A stretch of DNA of 50,244 nucleotides. It comes from Deltaproteobacteria bacterium (GTDB lineage Bacteria > Myxococcota_C > UBA6777). The stretch spans positions 1 through 50,244 of the forward strand of contig PCBK01000091.1 of NCBI GenBank assembly GCA_002731275.1, in the 5' to 3' direction. The notes beneath the pieces are model-generated. The model was not told the origin of the DNA, did not search any database, and saw nothing but the letters and a program-made list of their open reading frames with translations. The position numbers and the translations under genes are program-made. Positions 17,620-25,828 of the stretch are shown piece by piece (within the stretch, counting starts at the first letter, position 1; each line of letters starts with the position of its first letter).

Positions 17620-18024
17620 ATGCGTCGTATCCTTTGTTGGAGTTCCTTGTTCTTGTTGTTGTTCATGGGCAGTGCTTGTGTGATTGTAGGAAACGACGAT
17701 CCCACAAATTGTGATGGAAACGGCGATCTTGCCGTTGACTGGATTTTTGGCGGTGACGATCGTTGTCCTGCTGATGCAGAGAATATGTACGTCGAAGTCT
17801 ACGATCTCAACGGTGACCCCATCCATACAGAAACGGATGGTGAAGTCGCCTCATGTCTGGATGGAGGCATTACATTCCGTGCGCTCGCATGTGGACCCTT
17901 TGCTATACGCGTTCATGGTGTTGATAGCAGCGGGTTTCTCTCGTGGGAGTCTGCCGAAGTCAATGTTGTCGTTAGAGAAGGTCGTTTAAACGCCTTCACC
18001 GTGAACTTGCTCCCCACACCCTAA
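17620..18024 (+). CDS. Small lipoprotein of unknown function
   Basis: A 134-residue protein with a short signal peptide and lipobox GSAC (Cys20). The mature part has three more cysteines plus one near the start, and reads like a single beta-sandwich: YVEVYDLNGDPIHTE, then FAIRVHGVDSSG, then a final strand. This resembles carboxypeptidase-regulatory or Big-type domains, but I do not recognise a family. AGGAG lies 13 bp before the ATG. Position just after the Ig-like lipoprotein suggests shared expression. Confidence 0.72.
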   Translation: MRRILCWSSLFLLLFMGSACVIVGNDDPTNCDGNGDLAVDWIFGGDDRCPADAENMYVEVYDLNGDPIHTETDGEVASCLDGGITFRALACGPFAIRVHGVDSSGFLSWESAEVNVVVREGRLNAFTVNLLPTP

Positions 18025-18044
18025 CCGAGCTTGAGAGGTGATTT

Positions 18045-18971
18045 GTGAGGGATACCAACAAACTGATCACAGGTTACAACCACAACATCATGCATAACAA
18101 GCGTGTGTACCACATCCAAACAGAGGATAGTGGTACCCGCTACTCGCATATCATCACCCACCTCTTTGTCGGTGGGAATATCATCGGTTCGAAGAAATCC
18201 TCTTACGCGCAGCTTTTGGAGGCTGAACCCGGCGAAGATGAGCTCGAAAAAGAAGTCCGCAAGTTGATGCAGCAACAACACAAGGAGATGCTGAAAGACT
18301 TAAAGGCTGGAAAATTCGATCACATTGGAGAACGGAAGGAAGGTGGTGGTGAGTTGTTAACACCGGGCTTGATCGAAAAGTCCGAGAACCCCTCACAAAC
18401 TTCCGAGCCTGAGACAAAAGATACTATCCACGATATGGCTGCCTTCGTCCCTGAGATCGAACCTCCTCCTGGAGATCTGCTCGAAGGGATTGAGTTGCCA
18501 GAGGCTCCTGAACTTCCAGAGGTTCCTGAACTTCCTGAAGTTCCAGAGGCGCCGGCGCTCGTTGAAGAGGTTGAGAAGAAGCCAGTGAGTGGACGTGCGA
18601 AACCCTCAAGGCCTGCGTTTCGTGGAAAACGACCTCCAAAACCCAAGCCGCTGCAGGAGTCATCGGATGATTTGGCGCTTGGTGAAGCCTCCCGTCGGGG
18701 GCTTGGAGATCGTCGGAATCGACCGATGCTTGAGCTTCGCAAGACACCACCGAAGTCTCCTCCTCCATCGACTCGAAAGTCAGGTGCACCACAACACGAA
18801 AAGCTACGTCGAATGGCTGGAGAGGTTCTCTCCGGTCCCTCTGTTTCCTCTGCACATGGAGGCTCTGTGTACCGGGAGTCCTACGAGTGGTCAACCCGCT
18901 CCAGCGCGTTTACACCCCCAGCCAAGCTTGCCACAGTAAAAGGTCAACTTTTGGCCGATAACTCCAAATGA
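18045..18971 (+). CDS. Conserved-looking protein of unknown function upstream of ftsE
   Basis: A 308-residue cytoplasmic protein starting at GTG (18045), with GAGAGGTGA upstream. The first 90 residues look globular and conserved: GYNHNIMHNKRVYHIQTEDS, THLFVGGNIIGSKKSSYA, then a helix with VRKLMQQQHKEMLKDLKAG. I have an impression of similar N-termini in myxobacterial proteins but cannot name a family. The rest is low-complexity: a PEAPELPEVPELPEVPEAP stretch near 145-165, then a Lys/Arg/Pro-rich tail. Its TGA overlaps the ATG of ftsE (ATGA), so translation is coupled and a link with FtsEX is likely. Confidence 0.72.
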   Translation: MRDTNKLITGYNHNIMHNKRVYHIQTEDSGTRYSHIITHLFVGGNIIGSKKSSYAQLLEAEPGEDELEKEVRKLMQQQHKEMLKDLKAGKFDHIGERKEGGGELLTPGLIEKSENPSQTSEPETKDTIHDMAAFVPEIEPPPGDLLEGIELPEAPELPEVPELPEVPEAPALVEEVEKKPVSGRAKPSRPAFRGKRPPKPKPLQESSDDLALGEASRRGLGDRRNRPMLELRKTPPKSPPPSTRKSGAPQHEKLRRMAGEVLSGPSVSSAHGGSVYRESYEWSTRSSAFTPPAKLATVKGQLLADNSK

Positions 18972-19690
18972 TTCGACTCTCCCAGCTTACAAAAGAGTAT
19001 CAGGACGGGTTGCCCATCCTTTTCCAAATCGATCTTCATATCCGTCGAGGAGAATTTGTATATCTGACTGGTCGCTCTGGCGCCGGAAAGAGTACTCTCC
19101 TCAAGTTGCTCTTTGCCCAGGAGAAGCCCACGTCAGGTGAGCTTGTTGTCGGAGGTATGGAGCTTCATTCGATGAAGCGGGCCGAGTTGCCTTATTTTCG
19201 GCGCAAGATAGGTGTCGTTTATCAGGACTTCAAACTCTTGCCACGTCGTTCTGTCTACGAAAATGTCGCATTTGCCCTCGAAGTGATCGGCCGTCCTCCT
19301 CGTGAAATCAAGCAGAAAGTGGGCAAGATCTTACGTGAGGTCAACTTGTTGCATTGCTCCGAGCAACTCCCTGAGCTACTCTCCGGTGGTGAAAAGCAAC
19401 GTGTTGCGATCGCAAGAGCCTTGGTCCATGAGCCATGGTTGTTGCTCGCTGATGAACCGACAGGTAATCTCGATCCTGCGCTTGCACGCGAGATCATGGA
19501 ACTGTTTGATCGTGCGAACAAAGGTGGGACGACGATCTTGCTCGCTACGCATGATCTGGACTTGCTTCAGTATGGCGGTCGCTCTCGGCGTATCTTGGAG
19601 GTCAAAGCTGGCAGCGTTTGCGAATTCAAAGATGATCACGATAATTTGTTCCCCACGCCTCCTTTGGAATCAATTGATGATACGGAGTAG
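18968..19690 (+). CDS. ftsE: Cell division ABC ATPase FtsE
   Basis: ATPase of the FtsEX complex, which couples ATP hydrolysis at the division site to activation of cell-wall hydrolases. All ABC motifs are present: Walker A GRSGAGKST (35-43), Q-loop Gln86, signature LSGGEKQ (138-144), Walker B LLLADEP with Glu163, and switch His195. The segment VVYQDFKLLPRRSVYENVAF (83-102) is characteristic of FtsE. Length 240 is normal, with a short acidic tail. Assignment is firm because ftsX and an envC-like gene follow. Confidence 0.95.
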   Translation: MIRLSQLTKEYQDGLPILFQIDLHIRRGEFVYLTGRSGAGKSTLLKLLFAQEKPTSGELVVGGMELHSMKRAELPYFRRKIGVVYQDFKLLPRRSVYENVAFALEVIGRPPREIKQKVGKILREVNLLHCSEQLPELLSGGEKQRVAIARALVHEPWLLLADEPTGNLDPALAREIMELFDRANKGGTTILLATHDLDLLQYGGRSRRILEVKAGSVCEFKDDHDNLFPTPPLESIDDTE

Positions 19691-19762
19691 TGTTGGCTCC
19701 AATCTGTGTCTATCCCAAGTGTAGGTGGATATCTCGCTCCATCTTTTTACAAATAAGGTGTC

Positions 19763-20653
19763 ATGTTGTATTTCGTCCGACAAACGTGGAGAAACATCAA
19801 AGAGAGTTGGGGGTTGGTGTTCCAGACATTGTTGATGATGTCTGTGTGTTTACTTATTCTCGGGGTCTTTGGACTCACTGCACTCCAAATCGAGGAGGTT
19901 TTGCGACACTGGGAAGGGGAGGCTCCCTTGCTCGTGTACACAGAACCACAGCTCTCCAAACAATCTTCCGGAGAACTGCAAGCTAGGCTCATGTTGCTTT
20001 CTGAGGTGTCTGCTGTGCGTTTTGTGTCCCAAAAAGAAGCAATGGGGCGCTTACGAGAGAGCCTTGGCAAACAAAAGGAACTCTTGAAGGGACTGGATGC
20101 TCCTCTATTTCCACCATCCTTTGAGTTGCAATTGCGCGCCGAAGCTCGTGGCACAAAGCAAGTGGTTGCGTTGAGTCGCAAGATCCGCAGATGGGAGGGA
20201 GTGCAAGAAGTCGATGCTGGAAAGGATTGGGTCGCACCATTGTGGAAGTTGGCGCGGTGGATGCGTGCGGTTTTTTGGGGAGGGGGAGCGTTATTGTTGT
20301 TGTGTACGAGTCTGATGGCCGCAGGTACCATCCGGTTGACTTTTTACATGCACCAAGATGAGATCGAGATCATGCGTTTGGTTGGAGCGACTGAGCGGTT
20401 TATTCGGGCTCCTTTTTATCTGGAGGGTGTCTTCGAAGGATTTTTTGCGGCCTCTCTCTCTCTCTGTTTGTTGTTTGGTATGTTCCTTTTCTTGCAGGCA
20501 CAGTATGGAGCTGCGTTTGTATCTTTCACCACCCGATCTCTTCGCTTCTTCTCGTTTTTCCAGTTGCTCTCATTTCTCGCCGTAGGGATGCTCGCGGGCT
20601 TATTTGGTTCGTGGCTGGCGTTGTTCACGGGACAGCTCTCAAAAAGGAGATGA
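19763..20653 (+). CDS. ftsX: Cell division permease-like protein FtsX
   Basis: Membrane partner of FtsE, 296 residues. It has the FtsX layout: a first membrane segment (about 20-43), a periplasmic domain of about 120 residues, and three further segments (about 172-192, 222-245 and 265-287). The cytoplasmic loop DEIEIMRLVGAT (204-215) is the usual FtsX/MacB signature that contacts the ATPase. The periplasmic part should bind the EnvC-like protein encoded next. A 72-bp gap separates it from ftsE, and AAGGTG precedes the ATG. Confidence 0.94.
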   Translation: MLYFVRQTWRNIKESWGLVFQTLLMMSVCLLILGVFGLTALQIEEVLRHWEGEAPLLVYTEPQLSKQSSGELQARLMLLSEVSAVRFVSQKEAMGRLRESLGKQKELLKGLDAPLFPPSFELQLRAEARGTKQVVALSRKIRRWEGVQEVDAGKDWVAPLWKLARWMRAVFWGGGALLLLCTSLMAAGTIRLTFYMHQDEIEIMRLVGATERFIRAPFYLEGVFEGFFAASLSLCLLFGMFLFLQAQYGAAFVSFTTRSLRFFSFFQLLSFLAVGMLAGLFGSWLALFTGQLSKRR

Positions 20654-20657
20654 AGTG

Positions 20658-21887
20658 ATGTTAGCCACCTCTCGTGCTTGTTTTTGCCTCGCGATGTTAC
20701 TTTTGCTTGGGCTTGGTACAACCAGTCAGCCCGTGTTCCGAGAAGCCCACGCGCGGAAAAAGCGAAGGCGGTCTTCCCGTTATTGGCGCAAAAGGCGGAG
20801 AGAGTGGAAGCAGATTGTTCGACTGCAGAAGTTGAGCCGTAAAGAAGGGGATATACTCGATGCTTTAGAGGCTCTCGATCGCAAACGTCTCGCCGTCATG
20901 GCAAAATTACAAACTCTACAACGCAGAGTGAACAAGCAACGCAAGGAGCTCAAGGCAAAGCAGCGACAGGCACGCCTGCAACAGGAGCTTTGTGCAAAAA
21001 TGATGAAGCAGCTCCAGCCCCGTCTGCGGTTGTTTTATCGTATCTCACGCCTTGGTCATGCTCGCTGGCTCTCAGGGACACGTTCTCTCAAGGAGATGGC
21101 GTTAAGGTGGAGCGCTGTGAGATTGATGACGACTCGTGATATTCGATACTTAAAGCGGTACCAGGCAGCACGCCATGTCGCACTCAAGCAGTTGAAAGAA
21201 GTCAAAGAACGTCAGCGGGCCCTCAACGCGTTGATCTCTCGCCACGAAAGTCAGCGGGACACATTGCACACAATGAGGAAGGAGAAGAAGCTGGCGTTAT
21301 CAGTTATTTATAAAGAAGCTCGGTTGTACAAAAGAATCCTTCGGCAGGTACGCGGAAGCGGAAGAAAAATCAATCGGATGTTTAGTGGGTTGCGCTCCGT
21401 CAAAGGCTTGCGTGTGTTGGACAAACTCAAAGGCAAGTTACCCTGGCCAATTATGGGATTTTCTCCATACTGTCATCGATATCGACTGAAGTGGGTCGGT
21501 TCCTTTGCGTCGCTGTCTTGTCAACAGCTCGAAGTCAAGCAACGCTCTTTACGTGGTCCGCTTGGGAGAACAGGCGTGACGTTGGTGGTACCCGAAGGTG
21601 CGCCAGTGATCGCTGTCGCGGATGGAAAAATTGTACACCAAGGTTGGATGCGTGGATACGGCAAGCTGATCTTGATCAACCACGGCCATCGTTTTTACTC
21701 GTTGTATGCCCATCTTTCGAGATTTGCTCTGAAGAAGGGAGAACGTGTACGAATGGGGCAGGCGCTTGGGTTGACAGGCTCGACAGGTCGGCTTGGAGGA
21801 CCAGCATTGTATTTTGAAATTCGTCACATGGCGCGATCTGTCCGTCCTGAAGAGTGGCTTCGTCCTGTGAGGGCTCCACGTAAGTGA
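20658..21887 (+). CDS. envC: EnvC-like murein hydrolase activator (degenerate LytM)
   Basis: About 409 residues from the ATG at 20658, 8 bp after AAGGAGA, 4 bp past the ftsX stop. A signal peptide ends near REAHA (32), followed by a very basic stretch. Long coiled coils cover about 55-125 and 165-225, and a LytM/M23 domain about 260-400. The zinc ligands are missing. The HxxxD motif position reads GRTGVTLVV (303-311), and the usual HLHFE reads ALYFE (383-387). Such a non-catalytic LytM domain is exactly what EnvC uses to activate amidases under FtsEX control. The role follows from synteny and domain state. Confidence 0.9.
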   Translation: MLATSRACFCLAMLLLLGLGTTSQPVFREAHARKKRRRSSRYWRKRRREWKQIVRLQKLSRKEGDILDALEALDRKRLAVMAKLQTLQRRVNKQRKELKAKQRQARLQQELCAKMMKQLQPRLRLFYRISRLGHARWLSGTRSLKEMALRWSAVRLMTTRDIRYLKRYQAARHVALKQLKEVKERQRALNALISRHESQRDTLHTMRKEKKLALSVIYKEARLYKRILRQVRGSGRKINRMFSGLRSVKGLRVLDKLKGKLPWPIMGFSPYCHRYRLKWVGSFASLSCQQLEVKQRSLRGPLGRTGVTLVVPEGAPVIAVADGKIVHQGWMRGYGKLILINHGHRFYSLYAHLSRFALKKGERVRMGQALGLTGSTGRLGGPALYFEIRHMARSVRPEEWLRPVRAPRK

Positions 21888-21983
21888 GCCCGTCGTTTTT
21901 CTCCGTGCCATTGCTATCTGACCTGGGAAGGTGTATGTTTTTGGGGCAAAATGGCATATTTGTAACGAACTGGGGATGGTTTG

Positions 21984-23186
21984 ATGAAGAAACGCGATGT
22001 GATAATGTTTGTAGGTGGTTTTCTTTGTGGTCTCATGTGTTTGAGTGTGGCTATTGGGAAAGGCAAGACCGTTTCGATCTACCAATCCAAGTACAAAAAA
22101 CTCGACCTGTTTGCTTCTGTCTTGCGGTACGTTGAAAATGACTACGTCGAGCACGTTCAACCTACCAAACTCGTGTATGGCGCGATACATGGGATGCTTA
22201 GACAACTCGACCCTTACACGATTTTTATCCCCCCTCAACAATACAAAGAGATGAAGTCCGAAACGTCAGGAGAGTACGGCGGACCAGGGCTGGAGATCAC
22301 GAGAAAGGGAAAGTATATCAAGATTCTTACCCCTTTGATTGGGTCGCCTGCGATGAGGGCTGGGTTGCAGGCGGGGGACTGGATTATGCGGGTTGGAAGT
22401 GTCAACGTTGGCAAAAAAAATCTTCTCGAAGTCAGGCGGTTGTTGAGAGGGCGTCCAGGGACACGGCTCGTATTGTTGATCTATCGAAAAGGATGGAAGC
22501 GCTCTCGCTATATCTCCTTGATTCGCGAACAAATTCGTCTCAGAAGTATACGTGTGAAGACCTTGAAGAAGGGGTTTCATGTCATCAAGATCAAGAGTTT
22601 CCAGGATCGGACGGAGCGACACCTGAAAGAAGCGCTCAATGTTCTCAAAAAGAAGGGCGCGATCAAAGGCCTCGTCTTGGATCTGCGCAACAATCCGGGG
22701 GGGTTGTTTGATCAATCCGTGCGCATTGCTGATATGTTCATCAAAAAGGGGCTGATCGTGTCGGCACGAGGCCGCAATCCCAAGAAAGTAGAACGGGAAT
22801 TTGCTCACAAGAAGCATACCTACAACTCTTTCCCCATCACAGTCTTGGTCAATCGAGGGACAGCTTCGGCTGCGGAGATTCTCGCGGGTGCACTTCAAGA
22901 TCACCGAAGGGGCTTATTGTTAGGCAGCTTGACCTTTGGGAAAGGTTCTGTGCAAACCATCATCGACTTATCTGGTGGTGCCGGGCTCAAGATGACGATC
23001 GCGAGGTACTACACACCACTTGGCCGATTGATTCACAAGAAGGGTATGCAGCCCGATGTGCATATCAAATCACGTCGAAGTGCCCGCCTATACAAAGCTG
23101 CAATGTACTATCTGACACACAAAAAACAATACAAGCGCTTGCTTGGACAAGGCCTGCCAAAAAACCTGAGAAACAAAACACTTTAG
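21984..23186 (+). CDS. ctpA: Carboxyl-terminal processing protease (S41, CtpA-like)
   Basis: Periplasmic Ser/Lys protease of 400 residues. An N-terminal hydrophobic anchor or signal lies at about 6-24. A PDZ domain covers about 90-170, with GPGLEI and GSPAMRAGLQAGDWIM. The S41 core carries the nucleophile Ser295 in RGTASAAEIL and the general base Lys320 in FGKGSVQ, 25 residues apart as expected; LDLRNNPGG (232-240) is typical. The ATG at 21984 has GGGGA upstream; an in-frame TTG sits just before it. The gene follows envC by 96 bp, an order common in proteobacteria. Probable targets are envelope proteins or hydrolase regulators. Confidence 0.94.
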   Translation: MKKRDVIMFVGGFLCGLMCLSVAIGKGKTVSIYQSKYKKLDLFASVLRYVENDYVEHVQPTKLVYGAIHGMLRQLDPYTIFIPPQQYKEMKSETSGEYGGPGLEITRKGKYIKILTPLIGSPAMRAGLQAGDWIMRVGSVNVGKKNLLEVRRLLRGRPGTRLVLLIYRKGWKRSRYISLIREQIRLRSIRVKTLKKGFHVIKIKSFQDRTERHLKEALNVLKKKGAIKGLVLDLRNNPGGLFDQSVRIADMFIKKGLIVSARGRNPKKVEREFAHKKHTYNSFPITVLVNRGTASAAEILAGALQDHRRGLLLGSLTFGKGSVQTIIDLSGGAGLKMTIARYYTPLGRLIHKKGMQPDVHIKSRRSARLYKAAMYYLTHKKQYKRLLGQGLPKNLRNKTL

Positions 23187-23198
23187 GAGAACATGCCT

Positions 23199-23825
23199 AT
23201 GCTGACTTGCTACGGTTCGAAGAATTCTCGCTCTTTACGTGTTGTTTGGGCGCTTGAGGAAGCACAAGCACCTTATGAATACAAGTACGTTGCCTTGATG
23301 AAGGGGGAAGGTCGTAGCCCTGCTTTTTTGGCGATCAATCCGGGAGGGAAGGTTCCTGCTTTACAAGACGGCGAGTTTATTCTGACTGAATCTGCGGCGA
23401 TTTGTAACTATATCGGTGCGTTGTATCCTGACGCGATGTTGGTTCCCACAGAGGCAAAAGCGAGGGCCCTTTATGACAAGTGGTGCTTTTTTGCGATGAG
23501 TGAGTTGGAGCAGCCGCTCTGGACATTCGCCAAACACACCTTTGCGATCCCCGAAAAATATCGTGTCCCGGAAGTGAAGGAGACTGCGAAGTGGGAGTTT
23601 CGGGTCGCTTGCAAGGTGCTTGAGGCGGGCTTGCAAGACAAACCCTTCATCCTCGGAGAGCAATTCAGTATGGCTGATATTCTACTCTCTCATAGTCTCG
23701 CGTGGGCGACTTTTTCACAGCTTGAGTTGCCCGAGACGCTCGCTGCGTATGCTGCGCGGATGAGTGAGCGGCCGGCGTTCCAGCGCGCATTTCAAAAGGA
23801 GTCGGAGGCTGCGAAGCTCTCTTAG
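23199..23825 (+). CDS. Glutathione S-transferase family protein
   Basis: About 208 residues with the two-domain GST fold. The thioredoxin-like N-terminal domain has CYGSKNSRSLRVVWALEE, the cis-Pro turn KVPALQDG and the glutathione-contacting ESAAIC (ESxAI motif). The helical C-terminal domain includes FILGEQFSMADILLSHSLAW, the usual GST capping motif. An ATG at 23193 is only 2 bp from AGGAGA, so the ATG at 23199 is preferred. It follows ctpA by 12 bp and could be cotranscribed. Substrate unknown; a link with the persulfide chemistry of the 44-50 kb region is possible but not shown. Confidence 0.9.
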   Translation: MLTCYGSKNSRSLRVVWALEEAQAPYEYKYVALMKGEGRSPAFLAINPGGKVPALQDGEFILTESAAICNYIGALYPDAMLVPTEAKARALYDKWCFFAMSELEQPLWTFAKHTFAIPEKYRVPEVKETAKWEFRVACKVLEAGLQDKPFILGEQFSMADILLSHSLAWATFSQLELPETLAAYAARMSERPAFQRAFQKESEAAKLS

Positions 23826-23922
23826 GTGCTTGGATGCAAAAAGACTCGTAAAATGGGACGTATGTCGTGGAGGACTGTTGGATGGGGATGCGAGAATTGT
23901 GATTGTGAGGGAGGGGGAATTC

Positions 23923-25083
23923 TTATGCGGGTTCTGCGACGCTTGGAGCGACTTGTTCGGCGTTCTTTCCTAATCTAACCAACCAATTGTAGTGTGAACG
24001 CAAACTACCCCAGAAGGTCGCGTGGCAATGGTATTGGATACCGTAGTCGTTGCAAGTTTCTTCCACGATTTTTGCGAGCGCCGGGTAATGGATGTGTGAG
24101 ACTTTGGGGAAGAGGTGGTGCTCTACCTGGAAGTTCAGTCCACCAACATACCAACTCAGCAACTTGTTGTTGGGAGCAAAGTCTGCGGTTGTGTGAAGCT
24201 GATGAATCAAGAAATCGTCGTCGATTTTGTTGTATTCATTGGGCATGGGGAAGTCTGCTTCTTCCAAACAGTGTGCGAGTTGGAAGACGACAGCGAGTAA
24301 GACGCCCTCGATAAACGTGGCGAAGAGGTAAAAGGCACATACGACCCAAAATGAGTAAAACATGGAGGGGATGACAAAAGCCCATGTGAAAAACAGGATT
24401 TTCCCGCTGAAAAAGACAAACAAATCCCATCCTTTTGGTCTGGGGAAGCTGTTGACACCCATACGGCCTGTGTAGAGCTTCTCGAAGTCATCAAACAAAT
24501 GCCATTTGGCAGGAAGAAGACCATACAAAAACCACAGGTAGATGTGTTGGTACTGGTGGAACTTGTAGTGGGTTTGCTCAGGAGCCAGGCGTCCAAACAC
24601 ACCGACATTGAGATCGTCGTCGTGATCGACGATGTTGGGGTATGTGTGGTGGAAGACGTTGTGTTTCCAGTTCCAGATGTACGAGCTGGCACCGAGCATA
24701 TCCAGACTGAAAAAGGCAATCCTGTTGATCCAATTCTTTGTGGAGTAGGAGCGGTGTCCACCATCATGCATGATGCTGAATCCTACTCCGGCCATGGCGG
24801 CTCCCAATGAAGCTGCCATGAGAAATTTAAACCAAACAATGGCAGGTCCAAACAACAAAAGTGCGTAGGAAGCGAGTGTCCAACTGAGGATGATGACTGT
24901 CTTCAGATACATCTTGGGTTGGTCTCGTGGGGACAAGTTCTGTTCTTGGAAATACGCATCAACACGTCGTTTGAGCTCTTTGGAGAAGGGGCTCTTTTTG
25001 GTGAATTGTATTTTTTTTGTCATTTTCTTAGATGGTGTACTTGACTTGGTTAAAGTTGCGGGTGTGGTGGGAGATTCTGCCAT
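23923..25083 (-). CDS. Membrane fatty acid desaturase
   Basis: Di-iron fatty acid (acyl-CoA or acyl-lipid) desaturase, 386 residues. The three histidine boxes are HDGGH (106-110), HNVFHH (141-146) and QVEHH (319-323). The Gln-initiated third box is the front-end desaturase type (delta-5/delta-6), but no fused cytochrome b5 domain is present. About four membrane segments are visible, in pairs between the boxes. A good promoter lies upstream, with a leader of about 170 nt. It diverges from the ferredoxin-thioesterase gene; both concern acyl chains, and the ferredoxin-like part could in principle supply electrons. Confidence 0.93.
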   Translation of the reverse strand: MAESPTTPATLTKSSTPSKKMTKKIQFTKKSPFSKELKRRVDAYFQEQNLSPRDQPKMYLKTVIILSWTLASYALLLFGPAIVWFKFLMAASLGAAMAGVGFSIMHDGGHRSYSTKNWINRIAFFSLDMLGASSYIWNWKHNVFHHTYPNIVDHDDDLNVGVFGRLAPEQTHYKFHQYQHIYLWFLYGLLPAKWHLFDDFEKLYTGRMGVNSFPRPKGWDLFVFFSGKILFFTWAFVIPSMFYSFWVVCAFYLFATFIEGVLLAVVFQLAHCLEEADFPMPNEYNKIDDDFLIHQLHTTADFAPNNKLLSWYVGGLNFQVEHHLFPKVSHIHYPALAKIVEETCNDYGIQYHCHATFWGSLRSHYNWLVRLGKNAEQVAPSVAEPA

Positions 25084-25262
25084 TGGTTCTAGCTTCCTTC
25101 ATGTTACACATGTCACCGAGGGTCGAACAGGGGGTTTGAGTCTCACATGGGAGGGGAGCATGCAGCTCCGTCAAGAAATAAGTTAACCAATTCCGGGAGG
25201 AAGACTCGGTGATTCGACCTGTGGGAATGAGTGAATCTATTTCACACCCAAGTGATATGTGG

Positions 25263-25291
25263 ATCTTATGTGGATGTCTTTCGGATGTCAA
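25263..25291 (-). promoter_or_regulatory. Desaturase promoter
   Basis: On the minus strand, TTGACA (25291-25286), a 17-bp spacer and TAAGAT (25268-25263). The -35 is a perfect consensus; the -10 is four of six. Confidence 0.6.
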
Positions 25292-25497
25292 GGAAACAAT
25301 CAACCTATTTTGAATGAGCGTTCAGTGACTGTGATAAATGATGTATATGTTGGATGTTTATGTATTTCAGTGTGTTATGTCTTATTTTTATGCATGTCTT
25401 GTTGTTTATAGTGCGCAAAATGATTGATTTGTTGTATTCTCAGTCAAGATTTCCTAACGAGTTTCTTTTTTGAACAATTGTATCCGCCCGGAAAGTG

Positions 25498-25580
25498 TGA
25501 CGAAGCCGTCATTTTTTTGGTCATCACAATGATGACGTTTTCGTCATGATATGAGAGTTTTATTTGTGACGATTTCGTCA
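25498..25580. promoter_or_regulatory. Three TGACG-N4-CGTCA operators
   Basis: Perfect palindromes TGACGaagcCGTCA (25498-25511), TGACGttttCGTCA (25533-25546) and TGACGatttCGTCA (25567-25580). The arms are identical, the middle four bases differ, and the centres are 35 and 34 bp apart. The third site ends 10 bp before TATATT, so it covers the -35 region of the presumed rightward promoter. This is the pattern of a dimeric regulator bound at three sites. The regulator is not encoded in the window. Confidence 0.75.
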
Positions 25581-25828
25581 CTCTTTCTGATATATTTCTT
25601 GAATCAACAATCAAATTATCATCAGTGTAATGGGTTGGGAGGTGTACCACAAAGTGAATGCTTTCGTAAAGACAAATTTAGATGTTTTTTTGAGTGTGCG
25701 AAAGAGAGGTTGATGTTGCTTCTGGCCAATCCAGAGAGGGATCATTGTTTCGTGCGAAAAAGTCTGCTATAAGCTCTTTTGTTCAATGGATGATTGTCCA
25801 TTTTCTTCAATGTGCAGTGAAAGGAGTT

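Larger units (their letters stand above)
25084..25828. other. Long AT-rich divergent regulatory region
   Basis: 745 bp with no supported gene. It holds the desaturase promoter (25263-25291, minus), an AT-rich middle (25310-25450), three equal palindromes (25498-25580) and a TATATT (25591-25596) that can serve as the -10 of the rightward gene. The implied rightward leader is about 225 nt. Confidence 0.65.

Noticed and set aside
25551-25772. Small hydrophobic reading frame between the desaturase and thioesterase genes
   Set aside because: It begins between the second and third palindromes and runs over the third palindrome and the presumed promoter; it has no clear ribosome-binding site and no family resemblance.
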